From NCBI GenBank assembly GCA_947497985.1, contig CANMIX010000011.1, positions 101,877 through 165,876 on the forward strand: DNA of 64,000 bases. Direction: 5' to 3'. A program made the position numbers and the translations under genes. Every line of letters starts with the position of its first letter. The first letter of the stretch is position 1. The notes below the pieces were generated by a model that was given only the letters and a program-made list of their open reading frames with translations, had not been told where the DNA came from and ran no database searches. This document shows positions 9,819-18,297 of this stretch, in pieces. The stretch comes from an uncultured Paracoccaceae bacterium (GTDB taxonomy: Bacteria > Pseudomonadota > Alphaproteobacteria > Rhodobacterales > Rhodobacteraceae).

Positions 9819-10595
9819 TTGACCGACATACCTTCTGTTCTTGAAATTCGCGGCCTTCACAAATCCTATGGCGAGTTGGAGGTGATCAAGGGCGTCGATG
9901 TCAACGCCAAACGCGGCGATGTGATTTCCCTCATTGGCTCCTCCGGCTCCGGTAAATCCACCCTTCTGCGGTGTTGTAACTTGCTGGAAGAAAGCCAACA
10001 GGGCGAGATCCTGTTCAAGGGCGAGCCGATCAAATGGAGCGGCACAGATCGCAATCGCCGCCCGGGCGACGCCAAACAGATCATCCGTATTCGCACCAAT
10101 CTGTCGATGGTCTTTCAACAGTTCAACCTGTGGTCCCATATGACGATCTTGGAAAACGTGATGGAGGCGCCGGTTACCGTATTGGGCCGTGATCGCGCCA
10201 CCGTCGAGGAAAAGGCGCGTCACTATCTGGACAAGGTTGGCATCGGCGACAAATGCGACGTCTATCCGGCACAACTGTCCGGGGGCCAACAGCAACGTGC
10301 CGCCATTGCACGCGCGCTTTGTATGGAGCCCGAGGCGCTGCTGTTTGATGAACCCACATCCGCGCTGGATCCCGAACTGGAACAGGAAGTGATCCAAGTG
10401 ATCAAAGATCTTGCCGCAGAAGGCCGCACCATGTTGATCGTGACCCACGATATGGACATGGCCGCGGATATCTCAACCCATATCATTTTCTTGCATAAAG
10501 GATTGATCGAGGAGGAAGGCACTCCGGATCAGGTCTTTGCAAACACCCAATCTGATCGGCTGCGCAGCTTCTTAAAATCGACGCGCCACGGATAA
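9819..10595 (+). CDS. Polar amino acid ABC transporter, ATP-binding subunit
   Basis: A 258-aa ATPase of the HisP/GlnQ type that powers an importer encoded by the next three genes. Walker A GSSGSGKST lies around residues 40-48, the Q-loop in VFQQFNLW, the signature LSGGQQQR, Walker B LLFDEPTSALD and the H-loop VTHD. The only start consistent with the conserved N-terminus is TTG at 9819; the ATG at 9804 runs into a stop after two codons. No strong Shine-Dalgarno precedes it, so translation may be weak. Order ATPase, binding protein, permease, permease is typical of the polar amino acid family; the substrate is unknown. Confidence 0.95.
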   Translation: MTDIPSVLEIRGLHKSYGELEVIKGVDVNAKRGDVISLIGSSGSGKSTLLRCCNLLEESQQGEILFKGEPIKWSGTDRNRRPGDAKQIIRIRTNLSMVFQQFNLWSHMTILENVMEAPVTVLGRDRATVEEKARHYLDKVGIGDKCDVYPAQLSGGQQQRAAIARALCMEPEALLFDEPTSALDPELEQEVIQVIKDLAAEGRTMLIVTHDMDMAADISTHIIFLHKGLIEEEGTPDQVFANTQSDRLRSFLKSTRHG

Positions 10596-10630
10596 AACCA
10601 ATAAACAACAAACTATCGGGAGAACTATTG

Positions 10631-11341
10631 ATGAAATCACTGCTTCTGGGCACTGCCATTGCGGCATTCGCCGGCACATTGGCATTTGCCGAAACCACTG
10701 TGCGTCTGGGCACCGAAGGGGCCTATGCACCTTGGAACTTCCTCAACGATGCGGGCGAAATCGACGGTTTCGAACGTGAGCTGGGCGATGAGCTGTGCAA
10801 GCGCGCGGAACTCACCTGTGAGTGGGTCACCAATGAGTGGGATTCGATCATCCCAAACCTGACCTCGGGCAACTATGATGCCATCATCGCAGGCATGTCG
10901 ATCACCGACGAGCGTGACGAAGTCATCGACTTTACCCAGCCCTACACCCCACCGGACCCCTCGGCCTATGTTGCTTTGTCTGCGGATGTAGATCTGGCCA
11001 GCGGCGTTGTTGCGGCACAGGCAACCACCATTCAGGCTGCTTTCATTGCGTCCCAAGGCTGGACCGTGATTGAATTCGCAACGCCAGAAGAATCCGTTGC
11101 AGCGGTGCGCAATGGCGAAGCTGATGCGGTTCTGGCGGACAAAAGCTTCCTCGACACTGTTGTCGACGGCGAACTGGTGATGCTCGATAAAACCGAAGCG
11201 CTGGGAGGCGGTGTTGGTATGGGCATGCGCGAATCCGATGCTGAGCTGCGCGCTAAGTTCGACGCGGCGATCGATTCGATGAAAGAAGACGGCTCGCTGA
11301 ACGAACTGATCGCCAAGTGGGAAGTTTCCTCCCAGTGGTAA
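10631..11341 (+). CDS. Polar amino acid ABC transporter, periplasmic binding protein
   Basis: A 236-aa type II periplasmic binding protein of the ArgT/HisJ family. A Sec signal peptide ends near the A-F-A/E junction at about residues 19-20; the mature part begins VRLGTEGAYAPWNF with IDGFERELG downstream, typical of lysine/arginine/ornithine/histidine binders. GGGAG 8 bases upstream favours the ATG at 10631 over the preceding TTG. A perfect 10-bp hairpin follows the gene. With glutamine-synthetase-like genes next door, the ligand could be a basic amino acid or a polyamine-like amine; not decidable from sequence. Confidence 0.93.
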   Translation: MKSLLLGTAIAAFAGTLAFAETTVRLGTEGAYAPWNFLNDAGEIDGFERELGDELCKRAELTCEWVTNEWDSIIPNLTSGNYDAIIAGMSITDERDEVIDFTQPYTPPDPSAYVALSADVDLASGVVAAQATTIQAAFIASQGWTVIEFATPEESVAAVRNGEADAVLADKSFLDTVVDGELVMLDKTEALGGGVGMGMRESDAELRAKFDAAIDSMKEDGSLNELIAKWEVSSQW

Positions 11342-11361
11342 TCTGATCCTTTCCGGATCCC

Positions 11362-11390
11362 GCAGGCCCGCCTGATCCGCGCGGGCCTGC
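11362..11390 (+). other. Intergenic hairpin behind the binding-protein gene
   Basis: GCAGGCCCGC and GCGGGCCTGC are perfect 10-bp inverted repeats with a 9-base loop, 20 bases after the binding-protein stop. No T tract follows, so it is more likely an mRNA 3'-end stabiliser or partial attenuator than a full terminator, a common way to obtain more binding protein than permease. Confidence 0.65.
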
Positions 11391-11442
11391 CTCATTCTCT
11401 CCCGCGCCCGACCTGGGCATGATCAGAGAAGACAGGTTTTAT

Positions 11443-12327
11443 ATGTTTTCCTACTGCACGGACCCATCCGTTCTCGAAGGGGTGTCTTGGCTCAGCTGCT
11501 ATCTGACCACTGGCAAACACATGGCGTTTTACGTCTCCTTCGGCACCGTCCTTCTGCTTTTGGCCATCACGGCCCCTACTGCATTGTTGTTTGGTCTGGG
11601 CGGCGCTGTTGCGGCCCGCGCGCCAATTGCTCCGATCAGCTGGATCGGGCGCGGCTATATCGCCATTGTGCGCGGCGTGCCTGACATTGCCTTTTTCCTT
11701 TTCTTTGTGATCGCGTTGGACCAAGGCATCGAATGGCTGCGCCACAAGGTGAAATGCCCCGACTGGTCCGAATCCATCCGCCAGGGCAGCGACTTTTTGG
11801 TCTGCGACATCGCCAAAATGCCGCTCAGCTCTTCACCGCAATGGGTACACGAAGTCTACGGCTTTAGCCTTGCTGTGCTGACGTTTGCCATCGTGTTTGG
11901 CGCCTTTGCGGCCAATGTTATCTACGGCGCGATGCAGGCCGTGCCGCGCGCACAGTTGGAAACCGCCGCCGCTTATGGGTTGACCCCGCGCCAGACCTTC
12001 CGCCGCATCCTGTTGCCGCAAATGTGGAGCTATGCCCTGCCCGGCCTGTCGAACCTATGGATGGTGTTGATCAAGGCCACACCTCTGTTGTTCCTGCTTG
12101 GCGTTGAAGACATCGTCTATTGGGCTCGTGAATTGGGCGGCACCAAGAACGCACGCTTTACTGACTACCCGCATGGGGATTGGCGCATGTGGTATTTCCT
12201 GGCGTTGCTGATCTTCTACCTCGGCTTCACCAAAGTGTCCGAAATGGTTCTGTCGCGGATCACGGTCCGACTGTCACGTGGCCAAGCCACAGTCGCGGGC
12301 GAAGCCCTGCGCAAAGCGAAAGGGTGA
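11443..12327 (+). CDS. Polar amino acid ABC transporter permease (HisQ type)
   Basis: A 294-aa inner membrane permease. Hydrophobic segments include FGTVLLLLAITAPTALLFGLGG and IAFFLFFVIAL, and the EAA-type loop that contacts the ATPase is seen as ETAAAYGLTPRQTFRRILLPQ. Between the early segments there is a longer hydrophilic stretch with CPDWSE and CDIAKM not usual in HisQ. The ATG at 11443 has AGG at about 7 bases; an ATG eight codons upstream has none as good. The gene ends four bases before the next permease start. Confidence 0.92.
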   Translation: MFSYCTDPSVLEGVSWLSCYLTTGKHMAFYVSFGTVLLLLAITAPTALLFGLGGAVAARAPIAPISWIGRGYIAIVRGVPDIAFFLFFVIALDQGIEWLRHKVKCPDWSESIRQGSDFLVCDIAKMPLSSSPQWVHEVYGFSLAVLTFAIVFGAFAANVIYGAMQAVPRAQLETAAAYGLTPRQTFRRILLPQMWSYALPGLSNLWMVLIKATPLLFLLGVEDIVYWARELGGTKNARFTDYPHGDWRMWYFLALLIFYLGFTKVSEMVLSRITVRLSRGQATVAGEALRKAKG

Positions 12328-12331
12328 TCAC

Positions 12332-13138
12332 ATGAGCTGTCTTGAGACCATCCAAGCCTATGCTTTCCGCTCCATCGGTTTTGGCGAACGCCTGCTGCCG
12401 CGCAGCGACTTTACCCTGTGTGAGCAGTTCACGCTGATCGGGTCGGGTATGTTGTGGAACATCTACTTCGGCATTATTGCGATCATCTTTGGCTTTATCT
12501 TTGCCAATGTTCTGGCGCTGGCCAAAAACTCTGCCAACCCGGTGACACGCAAACCAGCCGAATGGTTCATCTTTCTGTTCCGGGGCTCGCCGCTGTTTAT
12601 CCAGTTTTTCTTTGCCTACTTCCTGTTCTTGCAGCTCAAGTCCCTCTCACCGCTGTTTGATTCTTTTACCGCTGCGGCCGTGGGCGCGTTGATTGTTCTG
12701 TTTCTCAATACATCTGCTTACTCCGCAGAAATCTTCTATGGTGCCCTGCGATCCGTGCCCAAGAATGATATGGAGGCCGCAGACGCCTATGGGCTGACAG
12801 GCATGGCCAAGTTTCGCCGTATCGTCTGGCCCACCATGATGCGTCTGGCTTGGCCCTCCTACACGAACGAGGCGATCTTTCTCTTTCATGCCACAACGCT
12901 GGTGTTCTTTTCGGGTTTCCCCTCGTGGCGCCAACAGGGCGATGCGCTTTATTATGCAAGCTATTTTGCGGATAAGACGTTTAACCCCTTTGTGCCTTAC
13001 CCTATCCTCGCCTTCTATTTCATCCTGCTTACGCTCTGCGTCATCTCGCTGTTTGGCATGGTGAACCGCAGGTTGAACAGACATGTGCCGCAAGCGCAGC
13101 GCAGGCGAATGCGCATCAGAATGAACCTGATCCGATGA
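12332..13138 (+). CDS. Polar amino acid ABC transporter permease (HisM type)
   Basis: A 268-aa membrane permease, partner of the preceding one. It shows transmembrane segments such as IYFGIIAIIFGFIFANVLAL and the EAA loop DMEAADAYGLTGMAKFRRIVWP. The ATG at 12332 has AAGGGTG upstream and follows the previous stop by four bases; longer in-frame versions overlapping the previous gene are less likely. A strong terminator follows, closing the four-gene unit. Confidence 0.92.
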   Translation: MSCLETIQAYAFRSIGFGERLLPRSDFTLCEQFTLIGSGMLWNIYFGIIAIIFGFIFANVLALAKNSANPVTRKPAEWFIFLFRGSPLFIQFFFAYFLFLQLKSLSPLFDSFTAAAVGALIVLFLNTSAYSAEIFYGALRSVPKNDMEAADAYGLTGMAKFRRIVWPTMMRLAWPSYTNEAIFLFHATTLVFFSGFPSWRQQGDALYYASYFADKTFNPFVPYPILAFYFILLTLCVISLFGMVNRRLNRHVPQAQRRRMRIRMNLIR

Positions 13139-13148
13139 TCTAAAATCC

Positions 13149-13176
13149 AGCGGCTCCCCATACGGGAGCCGCTTTC
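13149..13176 (+). terminator. Rho-independent terminator of the ABC operon
   Basis: AGCGGCTCCC and GGGAGCCGCT form a perfect 10-bp stem with a CATAC loop, ending in TTT, 11 bases after the last permease stop. Confidence 0.85.
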
Positions 13177-13189
13177 ATATCGACATACG

Positions 13190-13208
13190 AAATATTTTGA
13201 TCAAATTT
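13190..13208. promoter_or_regulatory. TTTGATCAAA palindrome upstream of the first glutamine synthetase-like gene
   Basis: An AT-rich 19-base stretch centred on GATC at 13199-13202, containing the perfect palindrome TTTGATCAAA. The ten bases GATCAAATTT recur on the opposite strand at 14612-14628, before the amidotransferase gene of the same cluster. Likely an operator of a cluster regulator not encoded nearby. Confidence 0.45.
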
Positions 13209-13265
13209 CCTTGTCCTTTCCCTGTGACCTCCGTTAGGCTGTGGTCAACGAACAAAGGTTAGCCC

Positions 13266-14585
13266 ATGGATATCAGCAGTTTTTCCACCATTCGCCTTGG
13301 CTGTGTCGATCTGAACGGGATCTGGCGCGGCAAACGTCTGGCCAGCGCACAGGCAGGAAAGCTCGACGCCGGTGGCGTGCGGATGCCTTTGTCTGCGCTC
13401 AACGTTGATATCTTTGGGTGCGACATCGAAGACAGCCCGCTGGTTTTTGAAAGCGGCGATGCGGATGGTATGTTGCTGCCTACCGATCGTGGCGCAGTGC
13501 CGATGCCCTGGCTTGGCACACCTTCTGCATTGGTCCCAATGATGACTTACCGCGACGATGGCACCCCGTTTCTTGGCGACCCGCGCCAGGCCTTGGTGCA
13601 CGTCTTGGATCGTTATGCTGCGCGTGGATGGCAGGTTGTCGCCGGAACCGAGATGGAGTTTTGCCTGATCGATGACAGCGGTGACCAGCCAAAGCCGCCT
13701 GCAAACCCGTTGACAGGCCGCACCCTCGCCCATCAAGAAGTGTTGTCGCTCGCCGAGCTTGACGCCTTTGACGCCTTCTTCACCGACCTTTATGACGGAT
13801 GTGCTGCAATGGGCATTCCGGCGCAGGCTGCGATTTCGGAATCGGGCCTTGGCCAATTTGAGGTAAACCTCAATCATCAGAACGCCTTGCGCGCGGCAGA
13901 TGATGCAGTGCTGTTCAAAACATTGGTGCGCGGCGTGGCACGCAAACATGGGTTTGCCGCCAGTTTCATGGCCAAACCCTATGCAGAAGAAGCCGGCAAT
14001 GGCCTGCATGTGCATTTCTCGGTCGTGGATAAAGACGGGCTGAACGTCTTTGACAATGGCGCGGATGAGGGTTCGGATCTCCTGCAACAGGCCGTCGCGG
14101 GATGCTTGGCCGCCATGCCTGCCAGCACCTTGCTGTTTGCCCCCCATGGAAATTCATACGCGCGATTGGTCCCCGGTGCGCACGCCCCCACGGCCGCGCT
14201 TTGGGGCTACGAAAACCGCACTGCTGCCCTGCGCATTCCGGGCGGCTCAACCAAGGCCCGCCGCATCGAACACCGCACCGCCGGTGGCGACATCAACCCC
14301 TATCTGATGCTGGCTGCTGTGCTTGGTGCTGCAATGATTGGGATAGAAGATCAGATGCAGCCCCCATCCCCGGTCAAAGGCGATGCCTACCAAGTCAGCG
14401 ATGCGCCGCAACTGGCACCTGACTGGGAAACCTCGATAACTTGGCTGGAACAGGATCCCTTGATGGCACGTATTCTGCCAGCAGAGACCATCCGCAATCT
14501 GGTCATGACCAAACGCCAGGAGCTGCGCAGCTTTGCGGCCATTGACCCCAAGTCCCATTGGCAGGTGCTTCTGGAAACCGTATGA
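13266..14585 (+). CDS. Glutamine synthetase-like protein (gamma-glutamyl-amine ligase type), first copy
   Basis: A 439-aa member of the glutamine synthetase superfamily, expected to ligate glutamate to an amine with ATP. Metal and nucleotide site motifs are present: GTEMEFCL, GLGQFEVNLNH, GNGLHVHFSV, NSYARLVPGAHAP, ENRTAALRIP and RIEHRTAGGDINPYL. True GlnA proteins are about 470 aa with a different N-terminus and an adenylylation loop, not seen here. It heads a three-gene run with an amidotransferase and a second synthetase-like gene, as in puuA/puuD-type polyamine degradation. Substrate unknown. AAAGG lies 8 bases before the ATG. Confidence 0.88.
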   Translation: MDISSFSTIRLGCVDLNGIWRGKRLASAQAGKLDAGGVRMPLSALNVDIFGCDIEDSPLVFESGDADGMLLPTDRGAVPMPWLGTPSALVPMMTYRDDGTPFLGDPRQALVHVLDRYAARGWQVVAGTEMEFCLIDDSGDQPKPPANPLTGRTLAHQEVLSLAELDAFDAFFTDLYDGCAAMGIPAQAAISESGLGQFEVNLNHQNALRAADDAVLFKTLVRGVARKHGFAASFMAKPYAEEAGNGLHVHFSVVDKDGLNVFDNGADEGSDLLQQAVAGCLAAMPASTLLFAPHGNSYARLVPGAHAPTAALWGYENRTAALRIPGGSTKARRIEHRTAGGDINPYLMLAAVLGAAMIGIEDQMQPPSPVKGDAYQVSDAPQLAPDWETSITWLEQDPLMARILPAETIRNLVMTKRQELRSFAAIDPKSHWQVLLETV

Positions 14586-14611
14586 AGCGGACCAGAGCCA
14601 CGCGCCACCCT

Positions 14612-14628
14612 AAAATTTGATCATATTT
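14612..14628. promoter_or_regulatory. Second GATCAAATTT palindrome, before the amidotransferase gene
   Basis: AAATTT and ATATTT flank GATC at 14619-14622 as a near-perfect palindrome. The reverse strand shares GATCAAATTT with the site at 13190-13208. It ends 8 bases before the ATG and covers the ribosome binding region, so a bound repressor would block expression. Confidence 0.4.
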
Positions 14629-14636
14629 GGTGACCC

Positions 14637-15317
14637 ATGAAGATCGGCATCCTACAAACCGGCCACGCCCCGGATGAGATGAAACAGAGCCACGGCAACT
14701 ACGACGAGATGTTTTTACGTCTGCTCGATGGCAACGGTTTCACGTTTGAGACATTCTCAGTTGTGGACGGTTTCTTCCCCGACGGTGTGGATGCGGCGGA
14801 TGGCTGGCTGATTACCGGCTCCAAACACGGAGTCTATGAGGACCACGCCTGGATCCCACCATTGGAAACCCTGATCCGCGCGATCCACGATGCCGATCTG
14901 CCTCTGGTTGGCGTCTGTTTCGGCCACCAGATCATCGCTCAGGCGATGGGCGGCAAGGTTGAGAAATTCACCGGTGGCTGGGCCGTCGGGCGCACCACAT
15001 ATAATCTGGATGGAACAAATGTTGCCTTAAACGCCTGGCACCAAGACCAGGTGGTTGAGCCCCCCTCCGGCGCAGAGGTGGTGGGCCAAAACGCGTTTTG
15101 TCAAAACGCGATGCTGGCCTATGGCGACAAAATCTGGACCATCCAACCCCATCCAGAATTTGACGCCGCTTTTATCGACGGCCTCATCCAGTTTCGTGGC
15201 ACCGGGGTCGTGCCGGACGCCCAGCTTGCCCAAGCGCATGAAAATCTGGAGCAGCCGGTCAACAACAATGATATGGCAGAGCGTATCGCCGCCTTTTTTA
15301 GAAGAGTGAGGTCCTAA
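14637..15317 (+). CDS. Class I glutamine amidotransferase-like protein
   Basis: A 226-aa GATase1-fold hydrolase. Cys94 in GVCFGHQ is the nucleophile, and QPHPEF near residue 165 supplies the His-Glu pair. It lacks a synthetase domain, so it acts alone or with a neighbour. Flanked by two glutamine-synthetase-like genes, it probably hydrolyses a gamma-glutamyl intermediate, the job PuuD does in Escherichia coli putrescine catabolism, though PuuD belongs to a different subgroup of the fold. Its stop overlaps the next start by one base. Confidence 0.87.
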   Translation: MKIGILQTGHAPDEMKQSHGNYDEMFLRLLDGNGFTFETFSVVDGFFPDGVDAADGWLITGSKHGVYEDHAWIPPLETLIRAIHDADLPLVGVCFGHQIIAQAMGGKVEKFTGGWAVGRTTYNLDGTNVALNAWHQDQVVEPPSGAEVVGQNAFCQNAMLAYGDKIWTIQPHPEFDAAFIDGLIQFRGTGVVPDAQLAQAHENLEQPVNNNDMAERIAAFFRRVRS

Positions 15318-16675
15318 TGGCCGACTGGTACAAAGACATTCCCCAAGCGGCGATTGATTATCTTGGCGAACATCGTCTGGACGAGGTCGAATGCATCATC
15401 TCGGACTTGCCCGGGATCGCCCGCGGCAAGGCCGTTCCTGCATCCAAATTCGCGCGACAGGAGTTTTTTCACCTGCCCGACAGCATCTTTTACCAAACCG
15501 TGACAGGTGACTGGGCAGACGCCGCAGATGAAGACGGCTGGATCGAAAAAGACATGACCCTGCGCCCAGACTTCTCCACTGTCTCTGCGGCACCTTGGAC
15601 AGGTGACTGGACGTTGCAGGTCATCCACGACGCTTATGATCGCGACGGCGCGCCGATCCCCTATTCGCCGCGCAACGTGCTGAAACGGGTAGTGGAGCTC
15701 TATCACGCCAAAGGGTGGGAACCTGTGGTGGCCCCCGAAATGGAATTCTATCTGGTGGCCCGCAACACGGATCCTGGCCAGGAAATCAAACCAATGATGG
15801 GCCGCTCTGGTCGCCCTGCGGCTGCACGTCAGGCCTATTCCATGACAGCGGTGGATGAATTCGGTCCCGTCATCGACGACATCTACGATTTTGCTGAGCA
15901 CCAAGGGTTCGAGATTGACGGCATCACCCAAGAAGGCGGCGCAGGTCAGTTGGAAATCAACCTGCGTCATGGGGACCCGGTCAAACTGGCGGATGAAGTC
16001 TTTTATTTCAAACGCCTGATCCGCGAGGCCGCGCTGCGTCACAATTGCTTTGCCACCTTTATGGCTAAACCAATTGCTGATGAACCGGGATCGGCCATGC
16101 ATATTCACCACTCGATCATCGACAAAGAAACCGGAGAGAATATCTTCTCTGGTCCGCAAGGTGGCGAAACGGATGCGTTTTATCACTTCATCGCCGGGCT
16201 TCAGAACCACCTGCCCTCAGGTCTTGCGGTGATGGCCCCTTATGTGAACTCATACCGCCGCTATGTGAAAGAACATGCCGCCCCCATCAATCTGGAATGG
16301 GCCCGGGACAACCGCACCACTGGCATTCGCATTCCCCTATCCGGCCCGGCAGCCCGGCGTGTGGAAAACCGGATTGCCGGAATGGATTGTAACCCCTACC
16401 TTGGCATCGCGCTGTCACTGGCCTGCGGCTATCTTGGCCTCACCAGAGAAGAGCGCCCACGCCGCCAGTTCAAGGGCAACGCCTATGAGGGCGAAGGCGA
16501 TATTCCTCAGGTCATGGGCCAAGCGCTTGATCTCTTTGACGCAGCATCCGAGCTGCACGAGGTTCTGGGCGCCGATTTCGCCCGCGTCTATTCGATCGTC
16601 AAACGCACCGAATATGATGAATTCCTACAGGTCATCTCTCCGTGGGAACGCGAACACCTGTTGCTGAACGTCTGA
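15317..16675 (+). CDS. Glutamine synthetase-like protein (PuuA-type), second copy
   Basis: A 452-aa relative of gamma-glutamylputrescine synthetase. Visible motifs are APEMEFYLV, GGAGQLEINLRHGDP, GSAMHIHHS, NSYRRYVKEHAAP, DNRTTGIRIP and RRVENRIAGMDCNPYL. Length and N-terminus fit PuuA-like enzymes better than assimilatory GlnA. It is distinct from the copy at 13266, so the two may take different amines or act in successive steps. The start overlaps the amidotransferase stop (TAATG), and a terminator follows. Confidence 0.88.
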   Translation: MADWYKDIPQAAIDYLGEHRLDEVECIISDLPGIARGKAVPASKFARQEFFHLPDSIFYQTVTGDWADAADEDGWIEKDMTLRPDFSTVSAAPWTGDWTLQVIHDAYDRDGAPIPYSPRNVLKRVVELYHAKGWEPVVAPEMEFYLVARNTDPGQEIKPMMGRSGRPAAARQAYSMTAVDEFGPVIDDIYDFAEHQGFEIDGITQEGGAGQLEINLRHGDPVKLADEVFYFKRLIREAALRHNCFATFMAKPIADEPGSAMHIHHSIIDKETGENIFSGPQGGETDAFYHFIAGLQNHLPSGLAVMAPYVNSYRRYVKEHAAPINLEWARDNRTTGIRIPLSGPAARRVENRIAGMDCNPYLGIALSLACGYLGLTREERPRRQFKGNAYEGEGDIPQVMGQALDLFDAASELHEVLGADFARVYSIVKRTEYDEFLQVISPWEREHLLLNV

Positions 16676-16700
16676 AACACTCAAAATTCCGCCGATCCCC

Positions 16701-16730
16701 CGCCCGTCGCTGCAAAGCGGCGGGCGTTTT
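16701..16730 (+). terminator. Rho-independent terminator of the amidotransferase/synthetase genes
   Basis: CGCCCGTCGCT and AGCGGCGGGCG pair over 11 bp with one T-G pair around a GCAA loop, ending in TTTT. Confidence 0.85.
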
Positions 16731-16842
16731 CGCAACACAGCCGCAAAATATCGCATGTTTTGCAGCTGTTCGATGGCTTTGTCTTGGAATGTTTACCTCT
16801 TTGTTTTACATTTTTGAAAGTCTGAGTTTAGGATTTTGAAAT

Positions 16843-18051
16843 ATGCAGCAGATTCCAAACGTTCACGAAGCTGAACCTATCCCCGAAGCCGCCCGCGCAG
16901 AAATTGATGCTCTGCTGCAATCCGGGGATTTATTCCGCTATACCGCGCCAGAAAACGCCCCTGTGACCATGCTGGAGCAGGAATTTGCCAAGCTTTTGGG
17001 CACGAAATACGCACTGGCCGTCTCATCCTGTTCTGCGGCGCTGTTTCTGTCGCTCAAGGCGCTTGGCCTGCCACGTGACGCGCGGGTGATGATCCCCGGT
17101 TTCACCTTTGCCGCTGTTCCGTCCGCCGTGGTCCACGCCGATTGCACGCCCGTTCTGTGCGAAGTGGGCGACAACTATCGCATCGATATTGCGGATTTCG
17201 AAGCCAAGCTGGACCAAGACATCCAGGCCGTCATCATCAGCCATATGCGCGGCCACACATCCGATATGGATGCAATTCTGGCGCTGTGTGATGCGCGCGG
17301 TATTCCCGTTGTCGAGGACGCCGCGCATTCCTTGGGCACAACATGGCATGGACGCAATATTGGCACCATCGGCAAGGTCGGCTGTTTCTCCTTCCAGAGC
17401 TACAAGATGATCAACGCAGGCGAAGGTGGGATCCTGATCACCGATGACGCCGACCTTGTGGCGCGCGCCGTGATCATGTCCGGCGCTTATGAACATAACT
17501 GGAAAAAGCACAAAGGCCCTGAGGGGCAGAACGATCCGGAACTGGCCGAGGCTTTCACCAAATGGCAAAATCAACTCCCGCTTTATAATCTGCGCATGTC
17601 TAACTTGTCGGCTGTCGTGATCCGCCCCCAGATCCCGGAACTGGCACGCCGCGTGACAGACGGGCTTGCAAATCATGACTACATGGCAGCGCAGCTGAAC
17701 GCGCACCCGCATTTCCATGTTCCGGCTCCGCTGGCTCCAGAACGCCGTGCGCCAGATTCAATCCAGTTCAACCTGGTCGACCTGTCCGATGCGCAGATCC
17801 AGGCTTTTTCTGAGGCTACTGCTGCACGTGGCGTCAAAGTACAAATCTTTGGCCGCTCCTCTGACAATGCACGGGCTTTTTGGAATTGGCAGTTCATCGG
17901 AGAGGTGCCCGAGCTGCCGCAAACCCGTGCAATGCTGATGAATGCCTGCGACGTCCGCCTGCCTGTCCGCCTGACACGGGACGAGCTGGACATAATCCTG
18001 TCGGTCCTGACCGGCGCCATGTCTGACACGTTGGCCAAAGAAGCCGCCTGA
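16843..18051 (+). CDS. DegT/DnrJ/EryC1/StrS family aminotransferase
   Basis: A 402-aa PLP-dependent aminotransferase of the family best known for sugar aminotransferases. Lys188 in SYKMINAGEGG is the PLP lysine; VSSCSAALFLSLKALGL binds the cofactor phosphate and VVEDAAHSLG carries the conserved Asp. No nucleotide-sugar or polysaccharide genes lie nearby; the neighbours are amine-metabolism genes and PHA genes, so a non-sugar substrate is possible. No clear Shine-Dalgarno precedes the ATG. The preceding interval (16731-16842) is AT-rich and probably holds its own promoter. Confidence 0.88.
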   Translation: MQQIPNVHEAEPIPEAARAEIDALLQSGDLFRYTAPENAPVTMLEQEFAKLLGTKYALAVSSCSAALFLSLKALGLPRDARVMIPGFTFAAVPSAVVHADCTPVLCEVGDNYRIDIADFEAKLDQDIQAVIISHMRGHTSDMDAILALCDARGIPVVEDAAHSLGTTWHGRNIGTIGKVGCFSFQSYKMINAGEGGILITDDADLVARAVIMSGAYEHNWKKHKGPEGQNDPELAEAFTKWQNQLPLYNLRMSNLSAVVIRPQIPELARRVTDGLANHDYMAAQLNAHPHFHVPAPLAPERRAPDSIQFNLVDLSDAQIQAFSEATAARGVKVQIFGRSSDNARAFWNWQFIGEVPELPQTRAMLMNACDVRLPVRLTRDELDIILSVLTGAMSDTLAKEAA

Positions 18052-18067
18052 CCGTCTTGACGCAACC

Positions 18068-18212
18068 GCGCCGCGCGTCAGCGCGGCGCTTGGCCCAACT
18101 GTGCGGTCGGATCTTTGATCCGAGCGAAACAGGCGGGAGCTCCCGCCCCTTTAACATGGCAGTAAACTGCCAGACAAAGCGTTGGGCGTGGCAGCGGGCT
18201 TGCGCCCGCTGC
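18068..18212. repeat. String of four perfect inverted repeats
   Basis: In 145 bases there are four perfect palindromic units: GCGCCGCGC/GCGCGGCGC (18068-18089, GTCA loop), GGCGGGAGCTCCCGCC (18132-18147, followed by CCTTT), TGGCAG/CTGCCA (18157-18172, TAAA loop) and GCAGCGGGC/GCCCGCTGC (18191-18212, TTGC loop). The first or second may terminate the DegT-type gene. The units are unrelated in sequence, so they are not one repeated element. Confidence 0.7.
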
Positions 18213-18246
18213 GATCATACAGTGATCGATGCGAGCATCAAACACA

Positions 18247-18275
18247 AAAGGCCGCTCTCCTCCGGAACGACCTTT
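18247..18275 (-). terminator. Rho-independent terminator of phaR
   Basis: On the minus strand AAAGGTCG and CGGCCTTT pair (one T-G) and are followed by TTTTGTGTTT. It lies about 22 bases after the phaR stop. Confidence 0.75.
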
Positions 18276-18297
18276 ATGTGACTTGGCTCAGAAACTT

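Noticed and set aside
15314..16210. 298-codon minus-strand frame across the second synthetase-like gene
   Set aside because: Antisense to a well-supported enzyme gene; no independent support.
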